This document shows, piece after piece, positions 62,901 to 64,000 of a stretch of DNA of 64,000 bases. A model generated the notes under the pieces. That model had not been told where the DNA came from, made no database searches, and saw only the letters and a program-made list of their open reading frames with translations. The translations under genes and the position numbers were made by a program. Each line of letters opens with the position of its first letter. The stretch's first letter is position 1. The stretch is from Gordionus sp. m RMFG-2023 (taxonomy: Eukaryota > Nematomorpha > Gordioida > Chordodea > Parachordodidae), in contig NC_088777.1 of the NCBI RefSeq assembly GCF_954871325.1, forward strand, positions 40,711,366 to 40,775,365, given 5' to 3'.

Positions 62901-64000
62901 AATTTACGCTTGAAGGGGCACTGAGGAAAAAGAGGGGGGGGGGGAGTAGCACACTTTAAAAAAAATTGCATATTTCGATCATATTCTTTCTGCTAACTAA
63001 TAATTCGTCATTTTTAAAATTGTATTGGCGAATAAGCAATGCTTAGAAATATGAATAACTGAGGTATTATGTATGAAATTTCTTAGAGTAAAATTTAAAT
63101 ATAATTTGAAATAAATGACTTATGCATATTTATATATTTTTTTTAAATTTGCAAGTCACATAAAACGTATTAAATAACATTAAATTTTTTAGGTGTAGGA
63201 TTAAGAATGACTCCAAATCTCCCTTCCCATAGTTACGGCCTTCTGGTTATACGTTATTTCCTCAAATCTTTTACCTCGAGGGCATTTGATTCAATTACTG
63301 GAATGAAATAAGGAATGCAAAATAAAATTGCGTTTGGCAATCTAAAATTGCTATCGTCATTGATGAATTTACCTATCATATGGTCATACAATATGATTAT
63401 TTATGTAATATCTATATAAAAATCCTCTTTAGGATTAACATAATTGAACTGGGATCCCAAAAGATACAAAGGGAATTTTAACTCTATTCTTAAATTCACC
63501 GGGTTTTCTTAAGATTTTTGCAAAAAAGGAAAAAGATATTTTTTTCGTCATCGATGGGGTACCAATGTCATTATTAGAAATAAATCTAGTATTGGAAAAT
63601 CGTTTTCCTCATTATATACAATCATTATACCTTAGCAGAATCAGCGTCTAGAATTAGTGAGTTTTGAATAAAATAACTTCGGAATTGGGCATTGAATTGC
63701 TATAGTTTGGAAGGGTATTTTATGTACTATGGGCTGGAATAATTATGTGTCCTTTTATATGCATCTCAAAAATTCAGTCTAATCTAACAACAGTTCAAAA
63801 AGTTTGGAATTATATAATGGCGCATTTAATATTTATTTACTACTAATCTTTTCAATTTCAATAATTAAATTTTAACAATTCCAGGTCGTGCTAAAAATAT
63901 CAATAGTTAAAAAAAATGTGGACTTGGCTTGAAAATATAATTTTCCGTCGATTAAATTTAGACCTTTATTCTTTGATAGTAATAATTATTTAAATAATTT
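59990..64000. other. Gene-free terminal region with repeat scraps
   Basis: At about 61865-61925 CTGCCATATATGAGCAAAAT, then TTTACATAATATTACTTTGG, copies the interior of the MITE at 15671. The pyrimidine-rich stretch 62160-62460, including ATTAGCAAAAAAAGG, resembles 53290-53470, so both are probably one dispersed repeat. A run of G occurs at about 62934-62945. The 69-codon frame at 61910-62119 overlaps the MITE scrap and is not accepted as a gene. Confidence 0.45.

Overview
The window looks like nuclear DNA of an AT-rich animal (metazoan) genome that is gene-poor and full of transposons. I see three host genes, all split by GT-AG introns, and all reconstructed by eye against remembered family sequences: a homologue of RCCD1 (minus strand, 6923-13208), PSMC3/Rpt5 of the 26S proteasome (plus strand, 13329-19966) and RPS2/uS5 of the small ribosomal subunit (plus strand, 39457-40534). 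Having RCCD1 together with animal-like PSMC3 and RPS2 suggests a metazoan. Introns range from 36-50 nt up to 5 kb. I cannot name the species. A compact-intron, AT-rich animal lineage such as a cnidarian or a small parasitic group would fit, but that is a guess.

Layout: 1-1250 has no gene. 1251-6614 is a young Ty3/gypsy-type LTR element that looks nearly whole. 6923-19966 holds the divergent pair RCCD1 < > PSMC3, whose start codons are only about 120 bp apart; their large introns carry MITEs. 21.8-25.8 kb is an AT-rich satellite-like array interrupted by a 2.9 kb hAT transposon with perfect 8-bp target duplications. 27.1-27.5 kb is a hAT transposase fossil. 29259-33072 is a 3.8 kb foldback transposon: two arms of about 1.9 kb made largely of tandem repeats, with 8-bp target duplications. 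35-37 kb is the same satellite in the opposite orientation, interrupted by a solo LTR related to the first gypsy element. 37513-38181 is a hAT-type MITE. After RPS2 come a decayed hAT element (43087-45115) and a hAT-like element (46606-53012) into which a broken gypsy element (46886-51317) inserted. From 53 kb to the end I see only decayed repeats, including an inverted-repeat element at about 56.1-57.6 kb with intron-bearing coding remains.

The host genes belong to unrelated housekeeping processes: protein degradation, translation and (from what is known of RCCD1) chromatin or chromosome segregation. The only organisation that suggests shared control is the RCCD1/PSMC3 head-to-head pair. Most of the remaining DNA is explained by hAT-superfamily elements and their non-autonomous derivatives, seven of which I could delimit exactly by terminal inverted repeats plus 8-bp target duplications. 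The most unusual object is the foldback element. No rRNA, tRNA or CRISPR array was recognised.
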